Below the pieces are notes generated by a model. It was not told the origin of the DNA and did not search any database. It was given only the letters and a program-made list of their open reading frames with translations. Positions 14,401-26,648 of a stretch of DNA of 64,000 nt are shown piece after piece (within the stretch, counting starts at the first letter, position 1; each line of letters opens with the position of its first letter). The position numbers were made by a program, and so were the translations under genes. The stretch is from Uloborus plumipes (Eukaryota > Arthropoda > Arachnida > Araneae > Uloboridae): NCBI GenBank assembly GCA_038373865.1, contig JAXGGA010003370.1, positions 40,032 through 104,031 of the forward strand, in the 5' to 3' direction.

Positions 14401-15359
14401 AATAAATGTTCTGGCGAGAACATGTATCGGTGCCTATTTTTTCACTCACTGATAAATTGAGTATACAATTGAAATAATGTGTTGTATGTGCACTTGTAGT
14501 TCAAGATAACATATGCGACATACAGTGAAAAAGTATACTCTATTTAATTTGATTTTTTTATATTTGGATTTGAACAAAATTCTAAGAGTGAAAAATTACT
14601 TATAACGCTGGGAAGTCATGTTATGTGCAGAACTAGCTGCTATACTTTAACGATTTTTTATAACTATGCGTAACAGTAGATTAAGACGGTTAGTTGAAAG
14701 TGAATTTGTTCATAGATTATGTAAAACGTCTTTAAAACATTCAACAATAGTCTTCAATCTGCCCTTTTTATGTCTAGAAAAAAACTTTACTAATCTAATA
14801 ACTTTATGGACTAGTAAATAATAAACAAATTAAGTTGGAAAAAAGGTAGTACGTATTGCTCAAATCCAAGTTCTAGGGGAAGGAAATATTAGTATTCCTT
14901 AACGATGATGGAATTTTAGATACGAATACCACTAACTTTTTAAGTTCATGATCTGCGGAACAAATATTTAGATAGATGAATCCAGCATTGATCATACTTA
15001 ACAATTTTGTAATCCCTTATGGCATTCAATACTATTTTTAAGTAGAGAATCTGCTACTAATATATGAGCTTTACACGTTTCAGAATTGTTCAATAACTTT
15101 AAAATTAGACTCCAATAATGGGCGGGAAGATCTGCAAAGGGCAAACTGCAAATACGCACCCTCCTCTTAGAAAAAATAGTAATGTTTTGTTAAACACTGT
15201 GTCAATGAAAGTCAACCACTAACCTATAAGCAACGAGATTTCTTTTTAATAAGTTTCCCCGTAATTAAGCACAATCAATCGTTTTTTGAAAAACTAAATT
15301 TTTATGTTCATTATGCCTTGCATTAAAACAGTTTATTTAATGTGGTACTCAATAATTGA
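11482..15359. other. AT-rich DNA, no gene seen
   Basis: Long AT-rich stretch with no recognisable coding segment, RNA gene or transposon ends. Confidence 0.45.
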
Positions 15360-15761
15360 AAATACGGCCTTGCCAAAAAGGGGTGCAGCATTCTGCAGAC
15401 ATCCTCTGAAAAAATTTGCTATAAAACAGCTGCCTCTAAAATTAACCAAGTTTTAAAAAAATTACATACTTCCCACCTAGAAGAAATAATAAAAGATAAA
15501 TCTTGGAAAACCACCATTCACAATCTCCCAGACTACCCCAGGTACAAGGCTGTAGCTGCCTTCCGCATGACGACACTACACGACTGCCTCAATGCGCATT
15601 TACACAGGCTAAAGATTGTTGGTAGCCCTGCTTGCCCCCTATGCAGCGGCCAGCGGGTGATGACTGCGGACCACCTCCCTCTATGTCCCGCGCTAAAAGA
15701 ACTCTCCATCTACTCCAGATCTTGGGAAGCTAGAGAGCTGTTATCTAGACTTGCGCCATGA
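15360..15761 (+). pseudogene. C-terminal end of a LINE polyprotein (RNase H end plus zinc-knuckle tail)
   Basis: A frame opens just after a TGA at 15357 and runs 133 codons to a stop at 15759-15761. It begins with a 'GLAKKGCSI' motif like the end of the RNase H domain of non-LTR retrotransposons (…ADxLAKKG…). It continues with 'YPRYKAVAAFRMTTLHDCL' and 'LNAHLHRLKIVGSPACPLC', and ends with a Cys-x2-Cys ... His-x4-Cys knuckle (CPLC ... HLPLC). This order is typical of the last part of LINE ORF2 in RNase H-bearing clades such as I or Jockey-related lineages. Endonuclease and reverse transcriptase are missing, so this is a 5'-truncated copy. The surviving frame has no internal stop, which suggests a fairly recent insertion. 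The exact clade is not determined. Confidence 0.85.
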
Positions 15762-15873
15762 ACCCTGTATATATGTTCTCTCTGTATCTTTTCTTTTGTT
15801 TTTTTACGGTGAAAGAATTGTGTTCCTTATTCACCTGCTGTATTAGAAATAAAAAAAAGAAAAATAATTGAAA
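15360..15873 (+). mobile_element. 5'-truncated non-LTR retrotransposon (LINE) 3' end
   Basis: The coding end is followed by a ~85-bp 3' UTR and an A-rich tail (about 15849-15873, AAATAAAAAAAAG-like). The 5' boundary is abrupt and mid-domain, as expected from incomplete target-primed reverse transcription. No clear target-site duplication was identified by eye. Confidence 0.8.
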
Positions 15874-16222
15874 AATACCGTTCAAGATCTAAAAATTTTA
15901 CTTTTACTCTCATTAGACCAAAAATATCCTCCCCCGTGGAAGTAAAAGAAACAGAGCTTTTACTAATATTCAGCTAAAGGTTGAAAGCATGAAAAGTGCA
16001 AAAAAGATCAAATGTCCATCCAGATCAAGTAGATGGTCAGTTTTAATAAAAGTCCGTAAAAAAAGTGTTTTCTGTCATTTTCTTATTTTATTTTTGTGCG
16101 TTGCAGCAGCACTGAGGTCCACTAATAAAAAGATTTGCTTAAAAAGAAGATTTTTAACTGCTTGGTAAAATCATCGGTTGAGTCTCATAATTGATGGAAT
16201 TATCGAGTATAAATGATCCTTT

Positions 16223-16479
16223 TAATTGAAGGGACAAGCGGACAAAGGTGATATGTGACATGTTTTTAAATTTCTAGAAAAAACTTTCACAAAAAAAAAT
16301 TGTGTTACTTTTTATTAATGGATTTTTCTCAACAGGTAAAACGGGGTCATCTTCTTAGTTTCCAACCATTTCTGTGACTAAGAGGAATGATACTGAAAGA
16401 CTTATCATCTTCATCCATAGTAAAAAGTTAGCTTCAAAAATTTTCACATATCACCTTCATCCACTTGCCCCTTCAATTA
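16223..16479. mobile_element. MITE-like element with ~40-bp inverted ends
   Basis: The left end TAATTGAAGGGACAAGCGGA and the right end (reverse complement TAATTGAAGGGGCAAGTGGA) are terminal inverted repeats. Similarity continues inward through 'AAGGTGATATGTGA'. The interior is non-coding. The superfamily is unknown and no convincing target-site duplication was seen. Confidence 0.7.
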
Positions 16480-17087
16480 TTTATCGATATCGAGTTGTAT
16501 TAATTTAAAAATTATCTAAGGTAATAATTTCACTCTCTTTCAGTTTTGAAAAAGTGTGAAAACATGTATTGCTGTCAAATTTTAAATTGTGATTCAAATG
16601 CCTGACCAAACTTGTTTCCTGTAGCTAGCCTTTATGGATAAACAGAAAAAATAGATATGCTTAAAAAGAGGGATTAAATTATATCCCCCCTACCCTTTTC
16701 TATCTCTATTCATTTATTTCAAGCTTGCAAGATAAATAAATGCTAAGTAGGTCAAGTTTGCTTATTTCTCGTATTACGCGACTTCTTTTTCTTTTCTTCT
16801 GATATCTTTACCTATTTATCTAAGCACCACGCATTGAAAAATCGGTAACAATAATTGATATACGTTCAATAAACATACCTGGGAAAATTCATAAATTAAA
16901 AAATACTTTTTTTGATTTTAGTTCAAATATTAAAATAGACTAAAACAAATTGTTATGTTCTTTAATTTTAACTAAGTATGGATAAATCACAAAACGCAAA
17001 ACAGTATTCATCCAAACTTTTTGACACCATATTCATTACTATTTATTCATATACAGCACTTACACTTTTCAAATATATTAAAAATAA

Positions 17088-17195
17088 CCCAGGTAGCACA
17101 AAAAACGTTTAAACGTTTTATAAACGTTTTTAAGCGGCTGTCACAACGTTAATAACCATTTTACAACGTTTATAAAACGAAGTGTGCTACTTGGG
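17088..17195. mobile_element. 108-bp MITE, CCCAGGTAGCACA family (copy 1)
   Basis: Inverted ends CCCAGGTAGCACA and TGTGCTACTTGGG bracket an AACGTTT-rich interior. Two more copies of the same length lie at 32953-33058 and 37718-37825, which supports a mobile family. Confidence 0.85.
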
Positions 17196-17199
17196 AAAG

Positions 17200-20100
17200 T
17201 ATGTCCCGTTAAATCAGTACCTAATTGCAAAAATATTAGTTAATTTATTAATCCCAGAAAATTGTCATACACAAAAGATACAATCTCTGGAATAATGCAC
17301 GGAGGCATTCTTTAAGAAACGCCTTGAGTTTATAAATAAAGCGGAATGGGTAACAGAGAGATCTAAAAGTGCCCATTTCTAAGATGCAGTCGACAATTTC
17401 CAGCAGAAAGTCTTGAAGAATGCTACAAAAGTGTTTTACGAAAATTCTTCTCTTTTGTTCGCGAATTCTTCTGGTCACGTATATCTTTTAAGCTAAATCA
17501 AATTCCTGCAGAGCTTATGCAGCAAAAGGAAAATTGAAATGTTGCTGTAAAAAAACGCAATTCCTACGGATGCTATAGCAGAAGCGTCAGAGTATTTTGT
17601 ATAGTAGAGATGTTTTTTTTTTTTTTTTTTTTTAATATTATTCTTCATGTTCTTGAATTGAAAGATTTATTTCAAAAACCGATTCAAGTCACAAGCTTTG
17701 AAAGTTCCAAAAAGCATTTTTACCGTCATTTCAAAATTGTTCGAGATGAGTTACAATATTTTAAACTAAAAGAAAGATTGAACATTTAGAAAAATTTCGT
17801 CCGGTAAAAAATGTTAAGAGTCCCGATTGCTAATTTAATACGATGAGATAAATGTTTTCATTAAATTAGAAATACTGTCGTTTAACCTGTTTATGAAATA
17901 AAAGATTCAATTCATGATTTCTAAGTTAAATGAACAACGTAATGAATCCTACAACTTTTATTGAAATTAATGGGACATTTATAGTAAGGTATACACAAAA
18001 TTGTGGCTGAGTAGCAATAATGTAGCAGTAATGGATTTTAAAATTGGCAGGGTTTTATCTGCTGGGTTATGATATGATTGTGATCAATATCACTATTAAG
18101 TTATGGAAGTTTCATGAGTCAATTCCTCTGCACACCCGTGTGGGTGCAGTCCAGCTTCTTTAAAAGCTGAGTCATGATAGAGTTTTAGCACGTTATTTTC
18201 CGTTTACGAGAGTGCATTTAGTTAGGTGCATTTGGTACACGTCTTTAGAATAAGATATTAATTGAGCGATATCAGCGTTTTACAATGCTTGATGTGGTTA
18301 AAGTAGGGCAGAAAGCTGACACGTTGGTAGACAGAATGTTCCTCTTTTCATCTCTTCACGACATCTGAAAATAAAAAAATAATAATAACGATGATGCCGT
18401 GGGAATTACATACCAAAACTGTTTTTCTGAAGACATGCATGGATTAACATAAGTGCGCTGCATTCAATGTGCCTTATGGCAACACTAAATGTGTTCCCAT
18501 GCAAAGAAAAATAAAAGAAAAAAAGGAAGGAAAAGAAAATTATTTGTGACTCTTATTGGAGAGCTTAAAAAAACGGCCTTGTAATTTTTAATCAAACATG
18601 TTGACCATAAAATATAATTTTGGATTGACTTTCTTATACCAATTGAATTTTTAATATGTATTGGGGTCATTCTTAAAAAATGACACCAATACATTTTAGG
18701 TACATCATACAATTCCTTAAAATTCTTAATATTTTATTAAAATTAAATGTTTTATTTAAGATACAAATGTTTTTCATACTCTGATTTTCACTGTTGTGAA
18801 GATTTGAATTATGTGCTTTATAAGTTAATTTTCAATCTAATTATTTCTTATTATGATTAATTTGAGTTATGTAACAGAAGTCAGTCAACAGTAACATAAT
18901 TTAAACAATTACTAAAAAATGTTTCATTTATCAACATATTATTTTCCAGCTGAGTTCACAAACAGCAAGAATTTCGTTTTAACCTTTTTTTAGCAAATCT
19001 TTCAACAGTATAAAGTAAAATCTTAGAAAAGGAAACACATTTAATATAATATTTCTAGTTAAGTTTGAAATAAAAATATCTACCTTCATATACTTTTTTT
19101 TTAACTGGTACCAACAAAAGGTTACTAATTTAAATTTGCAAACTACAATTTTTGATAGACTTCAAAAATTGCACGAAACGAAGTAATGGATCTTAAAACA
19201 AGAAAAAATAATAATGAAGCACTTTGACTTCGAATTAATGTTTTCAAAAGAAGATGAAAATTTTCTATTATCACGTACGCTTTTGTTGTCTGGAATTTAA
19301 ATGTGTAGGCAAAAAATAGAAAGAGAGCAGTTTTCGAATAGAAATAAAGACAAATAATACATATTCTGCTCTGTATACAAAAATTCTAAAGCACGTTCTC
19401 TGAAACGTACTAAGTTTTTTTTTCGACTTTTGTTTATTTTTTTATTTTTTAAAAAAACATTTTAAAACAAAAGGGTATAAAGTGACCGTTTCGAGCGACT
19501 TTTTTTTCTCAAAGGAAGCCCCTAAAGAATGTCTTGAAAGTGTTTTAGGGAAATTCTTTTCCCTATTTCAATTCTTTTTTTTATTTGCAGCGCGTAGAAG
19601 AATACTTCTAGAAAGATCCATTACGTATTAAACTTAGCTTCTAAAAATACACTTTTTTGAAAAAAAAATATAGTAGGGAAGCTTTACGGTTAAATAAACA
19701 AACTTTATCAAAAAAATATCCGTAAAGAATACCATTTAAAGAAGAATATATTTTTAATACAAAAATGGCAAATTGAAAAGCCTAAAAAGTTCAGAAAATA
19801 CTTTTTACAGAAAACATATTTTTCCCGTAATGCGTTATATATTATACGTGTTAAATTGTTTTAAATTTGTTTATACTAGTCAATATTTTTTTTATAAAAT
19901 ATTAACGTTGATTGTATTAGTATAAAACTACCGAAATGGTTAAGAGTGTTGATTAAATTCTCAAAAATAATAATAATATCAAACTATTTTCTAAATATAA
20001 GTGAAAACAGTTTTTGCCTATAATTGTATTTGAATGTAGAAAATGACTTTGTAAAGCTAAACTTAAAGATGCTAAAATTAGTTTGAGTACTGCAATCTAA

Positions 20101-20390
20101 TACAACCTCCTTAAAGTGATTATGTCATACTACCACGCATACTAAGAAAGACGTATGCACTGAAAATCTTTTACTTACCTTGTAACTCAGTTTTATTTGA
20201 CTAAGTTTTAAACTGATGCAAAAATTATTTTCTTGCGTAAATTACTGAACCGGCAACTCACGCTTTTAACATCATTTCCTGTATTGCACAATTGCATGTG
20301 GTCTTTCTCTTGTGTACTAAATTCAATTTAGATACCAGTTCACTTTTAATTCCAGCTTTTCGGTCAGAGAACATCTAGCACAAGCTCAAA
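17200..20390. other. AT-rich DNA, no gene seen
   Basis: Contains a poly-T tract near 17612 and A/T-rich low-complexity runs. No coding segment, RNA gene or element boundary recognised. Confidence 0.45.
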
Positions 20391-20397
20391 TATTGAC

Positions 20398-20449
20398 TAT
20401 TCCGTACAGATGAGCCCATAATAAAAACGAAGCTATACTTTCTGGATGT
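20398..20449 (+). pseudogene. Decayed hammerhead ribozyme unit
   Basis: The sequence aligns in order with the 11.1-kb hammerhead: 'ctattcc', CAGATGAG for CTGAGGAG, 'ataataa' as loop II, ACGAAG for ACGAAAC, then 'ctggatgtcgtaaccaag' for the conserved downstream block. The homology continues through 'gttctgcgttcatcctgg'. The core U, the stem II pairs and the GAAAC are mutated, so it should be inactive. It shows that the family has an older history in this genome. Confidence 0.65.
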
Positions 20450-21250
20450 CGTAACCAAGCTGTTGGTATTTTACAGGTAGTTCTGCGTTCATCCTGGCAG
20501 AAACTTACAACTTATTAATTCTTTTTTATTTGAAATATTCTTACAATTTTCATTAAAGTTATAAACGCATGCAGTAAAGCATAGCTGACACAAGCTATGA
20601 TTTTATTACATAGGTTTATAATGTTAAAGTTAACAAGAAGGTCTGTCAAGAATTAAACTAGCTTACTTTCCCGTACATCGACATCGGCATTCTAGTATCT
20701 GATCAATATTCTCTTGATTATCTAAGATTGAAAACTATGTCAAACATACCTTTATAGTACTTAAAGCTGATTTCTAAAAGCAAAATTAACCCCTCTCATC
20801 AGATGAAGCAGACACGTAATAAGTAAATAAAGTTTTGTCGCACCTTTTAAAGAATGTAACTGTTATAGTTCCTCTGTAGAAAAATTCCTCAATCGTTTTA
20901 AAAAGAAAAAAGAAATAAATAAATAAAATAAAAGTACAAAGAACAGCAAAACACATTTTATCCAAGAAAGAAAGAAAAAAATCCTTCGTTACTAAAATGT
21001 CATTTTTAATCCGTTGCCAGTCGTTAAATATAAATAAAGAATTAAATGCTCTCGTGAACAAAAAAAATCGTCTGCCAAAAAAAAATTAAAAAACTAATAA
21101 TAAATAAATAAAACAAAACAAACAAATAAATAAACAAAAAATCGTCTGCCCAGTCATTGTTTTCTGAGCCTGCATTTCCGCCATGTTTGCAGAGTCGGAG
21201 TCGAAATAAGAGTCCCCACAGAAGATTATTTTCTATTATTTATCAATGGT

Positions 21251-21300
21251 TTTGATAAACAATGTATTGTAAAGTACTTTAAAATACATTATTTATCAAA
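21251..21300. repeat. 50-bp palindrome without spacer
   Basis: The two 25-base halves meet at AAAGT|ACTTT and differ from perfect inverted symmetry at only two positions. Outer ends are TTTGATAAA and TTTATCAAA. It could form a cruciform or be the relic of a tiny snapback element. Confidence 0.85.
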
Positions 21301-21394
21301 AACATTTTCTTTCAAAGTTAACTTGAAGGAAATCCGCTTTTAAGTTCAGGGTCAATATTCAATTTAAATTTCCCCGTAGGAGCTAAAGTTAAAA

Positions 21395-21985
21395 TTTTTC
21401 TGAACGGTTCATCATTGAATGAAAAATTATTCAAATTACGAAGAGAAATATTGGAATGAGCCTCTCCGAGATCTTTTGAACAAAAAAAGTTTATTCAATT
21501 CGGACGGTTCACTTAAAAGTTATTAGGTGGGGAAAGGTTGTTTGAACGGTTCAATGTTGAACGAAAAAATGTTGGAATTTGGAAATTATAATACGGTAAT
21601 GAAGTATCCTTGCCCAGATCTTTCGACCAAAAAAAAGTTTGTTCCAATCGGACTGTTCACTCAAAAGTTATTAGGGGTGAGAGCTTGTTTGAACGGTTTA
21701 ATGCTGAACGAAAAATTGTTCAGATCGGAAATTTAAAAACCTAAATGAAATATTTTTTATAAGATTTTTCGAAAAAAAAGTTTGTTCAAATCGGACAGTT
21801 CAGTAAAAAGTTAGTATCGCGGGATAGGTTGTTTGAATGGTTCAAAGTTGAACCACAAATTGTTCAAATCGAAAAATCAACTACGAGAATTAGCTGTACT
21901 TGCCGAGATCTTTCCAACAAAAAAAATTTCGTTCAAATCGGAATGTTCATTCAAAAGTTTAAGGGGGGGGGGACAGACAGACCGA
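21395..21985. repeat. ~145-bp tandem repeat, four units
   Basis: The word TGAACGGTTC (or one-base variants) recurs at 21401, 21543, 21690 and 21834. Each is followed by 'ttgaacgaaaaattgttc'-like sequence, a 'gagatctttcgaccaaaaa' block and 'gttcaaatcggacngttcac'. The array ends in a G run and GACAGACAGACCGACACAC. Unit length is not a multiple of three and reading frames are not conserved. Confidence 0.9.
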
Positions 21986-22019
21986 CACACAAATTCCCCA
22001 TCTCAATACCCTAGTTTCC

Positions 22020-23812
22020 AAGTTTTAATTTTTCGATATAAATTTTACTTTTTTGTTTCTTTTTGACTTTGTTTTGGACTTGGCGATATTTTTTAGATGC
22101 ATTAAGGCACTTTTAATGATTTTTTCGTCTCTTTTATTTTTAACTGGAAAGTAGGCTAAAAACGCTGAATTGATAAATTTAACTGTATTAACTGAAATTT
22201 TGTGTTTCAGTATAGCTGTCGCATTATAAATTTATGTTATTCATTACAAAAGGTACGGTAAACCTCCTGCTTCAAAATAAATACATGCTATAACTATGTT
22301 AAAGTATTAATTCTTGCAATATGAAAAGGAAGTTGAACTTTTGAAAAAAAAAATTACACTCGTGGTTTTCATTAAATATGTTTGATGGTTAAATTCCTAA
22401 AAAGTGAGACCTACTAAGAACACTCTTAATCAAGTCACCATTCAAACAAACGAAAAATATTATCGAGAAATCAAAGAAAATTCGTAAGCAATTCGATCTA
22501 ATTTCAACTGCAGCAGGAAAATTATGCTTACGAAAACAATTTCATTTAAAAAAATATTATATGATGTGTTATATGGCATAAAAAGTGAGCTGGATAGGAC
22601 TTAAAAAAAGAAAAAGAAACAAAACTTTTCTTTACAATTAAAGATAATTTTGTACCAACTTGGTGAAATCCTACTTAATTGAATCTCAGACCGATATAAA
22701 AACTTTCTGCTTTAAAATTAAGTTTATAAAATATTAATATTCGGTTTGAAATTTCAAAAAAAAAAAAAAAGAAATTGCTGAAGTTCCTTTGCTTAGTGGA
22801 AATTGTGTAGTTTTTTGAGAGAAAACTAATGTTTAGTTAAAAATAAACTTATTCGCGGAAAAGATAGTGAGCACTATGTCGCAAAACGTTCTATATAAAA
22901 CTCACAATAGATAAATTTAGTTCACATTTTTAATAAAAGCATAAAATGTTTTCAATTTTAAATTAGAAAAAAAACCTACTTTGAAACGGTAAGTGTAACA
23001 AGCTAAGTTCCTCTCAAGATGATAGCTCTTAAGAGATAGAGTATATCCGTGGAATACAAGCAGTTTCTAGCAGCAAACATCTTAAATTTTTGAAACTCTT
23101 ATTTAACTCTTACACACTGCATCGAAATCAAAAAGACAAATTAAATTTGAGTAAACATAAGAATTTAGCTTCGTCGAGTTTTATCGTTTAACGATTACAA
23201 AATACATAAAAGAAGAAACAAATACATCCACAACATTTTAAGATCTCTAGTCATCTTTAAAGAAGAAATGGCGGAAGGAAGAAAAACTGGACTGACCATT
23301 TCAGAAAAGGAAGAAAGACGTTTTTCACAAAAATCTCCTAAAAGTGTACTAAAAGATCTTTATTGGCAGTTTTTATCTTCTCCTCTGACCGTGTTTTTGA
23401 AAAGGTTCTTAAAAAAATCTTCTTAAGCGAAGATGAAAAAATAGTTATTACACGGGATAGTGTAAGAGTAGTTCTTTAGAAATAGTGTTGAATTAAGGAC
23501 AGAACACAATATTTTATAATTATTCTTTTTTCGTATATTTTCAGGCAGCTAAAAACTTATTTTAACTAATGTTTCTGTTTCTCCTTTTTTTGACTCAATA
23601 TGATTGGGAATTATTTTTATATAGATCATGTAGAGCAATTTCCCTAATTTCTAACGATTGTATTTATTTCTGAAAATTCCACATCGCTTTCTTGTTAAAA
23701 CATTAACTTTCTAAACATTATGATGCAACCTAATATTAAGCTATCGAACGCTACATATGAGACCACTATCATTGAATTTATTCTGGCTACCATTTCTTTT
23801 TCTTTTTCCTTT

Positions 23813-23843
<31 letters not shown>

Positions 23844-23995
23844 TTTTTTATTATTTTAACATGTTTCGTGAAAAAAAATTTTGCTGACACGTATTATCCT
23901 TTATTTAAAGTAATTTAACAGTGCGCAATTCAAATAGTTACTGATGAAATTGCAAAGAAAATGAATCGTTAAGCCTAAGCTGTTTACGAGCAATA
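22020..23995. other. AT-rich DNA with a TTTA microsatellite
   Basis: A TTTA/ATTT microsatellite lies at about 23808-23848. Otherwise no coding segment, RNA gene or element boundary was recognised. Confidence 0.5.
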
Positions 23996-24004
23996 TTCAA
24001 AGTA

Positions 24005-24770
24005 TATGAGTGATTCCGTACCAACTCACCTAACGGGGGTCGCACAATCGACTCTGATTTTCTTTAAATTTGGCCCACAAGTTGATTATATAGAGACATG
24101 AAAAAGATCAAATTTTTAGGTTCCTGCTCCACTTATTTTCTGAGATACATGCCCTCAAAGTTTGTTCGACACGTCAAAATACTAAAAAAGTGATGTTATT
24201 AATTCATTTTTTATAAACATTGTACCAATGAAATACAAAAGTGTTTGGTATCTATGGAAATTAGTTACTCCAAGCATTCATAAAAAAAATACTAGGACGT
24301 TCATAATGAAAATTGCTAAAGTACGGGGCTCTTAGAAGTTGTCACCACAAAAACTTGATTTCGCCGATTTTGCTAAAATTGCGGAATTTATCCAAAAAAA
24401 AAAGGAAGACATAATCAAAGGTTTACTCACTTTCTGGTGGTGTACATATGTTTACTACAAATGATTACGCAATGCATAATTTGGGTTTCTCAATCCTTCT
24501 TGGAAATATTTCAGCTTAAAGGTAAGCCCTAAGGAAAAACATGTGATTTTGGCCATCTTGGCAGCTATTTTTCTCATAAAAGAAAAGCAATAGAAACTTT
24601 ATTTTTTTTTTAAACAAGCTACTGATATGTTAGCTATTTACAGGAAAAGAGTTTACTTTTTGTTATTTCTTGCATTAAGAGACATCCTGCTGACAGTATA
24701 TGCATGTTTTTCGCGACGACCATATGCTTTTGTTCCCCTCCCATGGACTTAAAATTAATGAAACCAAAAA
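24005..24770. repeat. Possible interspersed repeat of unknown type
   Basis: The start 'gattccgtaccaactcacc' and the text-like spacing resemble the ends of the 26.6-kb and 34.6-kb elements, but no matching inverted end was found. This is a weak assignment based on resemblance. Confidence 0.3.
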
Positions 24771-24910
24771 TTAATGATATATTTTTTAATAGCTGTATTA
24801 TCTATCCACTATGTCATTAAATTTAATTTATTGAATCATTGAACAATAAATTAGATATTTAATGAAAACAAGAAATAGTATTTTTTCGAAGCTTGAGCAT
24901 TATGCATTCA

Positions 24911-24974
24911 TCGGCTAGGATTGAACCTGGGACCTTCCGGTTACAAGTCGAATACCATACCGATCGGGCCTCCC
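24911..24974 (-). other. tRNA-Thr(UGU)-like sequence (SINE head or tRNA pseudogene)
   Basis: On the minus strand the sequence runs GGGAGGC, then an A-box-like GATCGGTATGG, an anticodon loop CTTGTAA (anticodon TGT) in a mostly paired stem, and a B-box GGTTCAATCC. The T-stem and acceptor stem do not pair well, so a functional tRNA is unlikely. It is best read as the head of a tRNA-derived SINE or an old tRNA pseudogene. No second copy was found in the window. Confidence 0.65.
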
Positions 24975-24999
24975 AAGCCCAAGTATAATCTTCCTAAAA

Positions 25000-26640
25000 T
25001 ACTTCTTTCCACTAAGGGATCCTGTGCCTAAATTCATCAAATAAGGAAGATAATCCTACCAGTGGGCCGTATCTTGGCTCACAATTATATCACGGAAAAA
25101 AACAAGACCTGAGTAATCAATCTATATACTAGAAACTACCAAAATAAGAGACTAGAAATCCAGCATCTCTATTTTATCACAGTCGGTTTCTGAAAAATGT
25201 TAGGCTCTTGTCTCGTAACTTTCTTGTCTCGTCGACAATCTTAGACGGAATCGTAGTGACTTCATTGCATAGCTTTAACAACTTTGGGTGATGATTTGGT
25301 GAAGTATATTCTATTTAAATAGCATGTGTGTGTGCATCATTACATCAAAAAAAATAGCCACATTGTAGAAAAAATATTTAAAAATTACTATAGTACGTAT
25401 TATGAACAATATTTAGCTGCGAACTTCAATCCGGTAGCTGAAAGTTACATAATATTACAATACATAAATTCTATCAGAATATCAGAAAAATGTCATAGCC
25501 CATTTATGACCCTTATTCCGAACATTACCATAACTGAATATTTCAGCGAGCATTTACTGTAACGTAATCTGTTTCCTTTCAATATTCTTTTGACAATGTC
25601 ATCTCACACATGATTAATGGACACAAAGGCGTGAAATGTCATCTGAGATTTTTGAGATTGCCACATCAGTTGGTTCTTTTCATTTCTTTTTTCTCTCTTT
25701 TTTTTAATGAAATATATTTTTTGAATATCTTGAATGGAAATTACTTGGAAATTTTTCGAAAGTTATTCCTTTTGTGTATGTTTCCTAAACCAAGAATTGA
25801 CACATAAAGAGTTAATGGTGTGTGAACTTTGCTGAAACGGAAATGCTGTGTGATTTAAAGTTTCGCTTAAATTTTTCATAGCCAATTTTGCTCTTTTGTG
25901 TACTGTAAATTCAAGATAATTTGACAACTGAAGGCAATGACGAGCCCTCTGTTGCCTTGAAGTTTTAACACTTCTATTCACGCAATTATAAAAAAAATAC
26001 CAGTTTTAAAATTTTTGAAATACGTCAAGTAATGGGCTAAGTCATTTCTTCCAACTAAAACAAATCATTTTTTTTTTGTTTAAATACCATTGCATTCACT
26101 TACTAATGAAACATTTCATGAACATAATGTAAATATGAGACATCGGGAGTAAAAAAAACTCAATAAATAAATATAATCGGTTAAAATTCTCGTAAAATTC
26201 TAGTTCTAAAAAAAGTTATTACAAGGCCATTTAATGCTTCATAAACATCACTTACAAACTACTAAATTAAGTATGAAATATTTTCAATACAAAATTTTAT
26301 TTGTTTAAATCATCAGCTAAAGGTAAGAACAACATCTTAGGGCGAATAAACCGTCTCGTGTGGGATAATCCGACTCAAAATTTTCACCACCATTTTGCTA
26401 TAGCTCTTAATATTTTAAACTGAACAGGAATCAACGCATTTTTAATCTTTCCATTTGATGAAAAATACTCCTGTCACAGTTGTATATTTTAAAAACAATT
26501 TGTTATTTGAAATTTAATTTATTTGTAGGCGTCACGTGTGATACATCCGAAGTCAATCTCGTACAATGTACTGTATAAATTGATTAATAGTTTTTGTTCA
26601 ATATAGCAATGACAAAAGAAACTAGATTTTGAAAGCTAAG
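25000..26640. other. AT-rich DNA, no gene seen
   Basis: Small frames at 25326-25562 and 25610-25807 have no recognisable motif. No RNA gene or element end seen. Confidence 0.45.
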
Positions 26641-26648
26641 GTGCAAGC

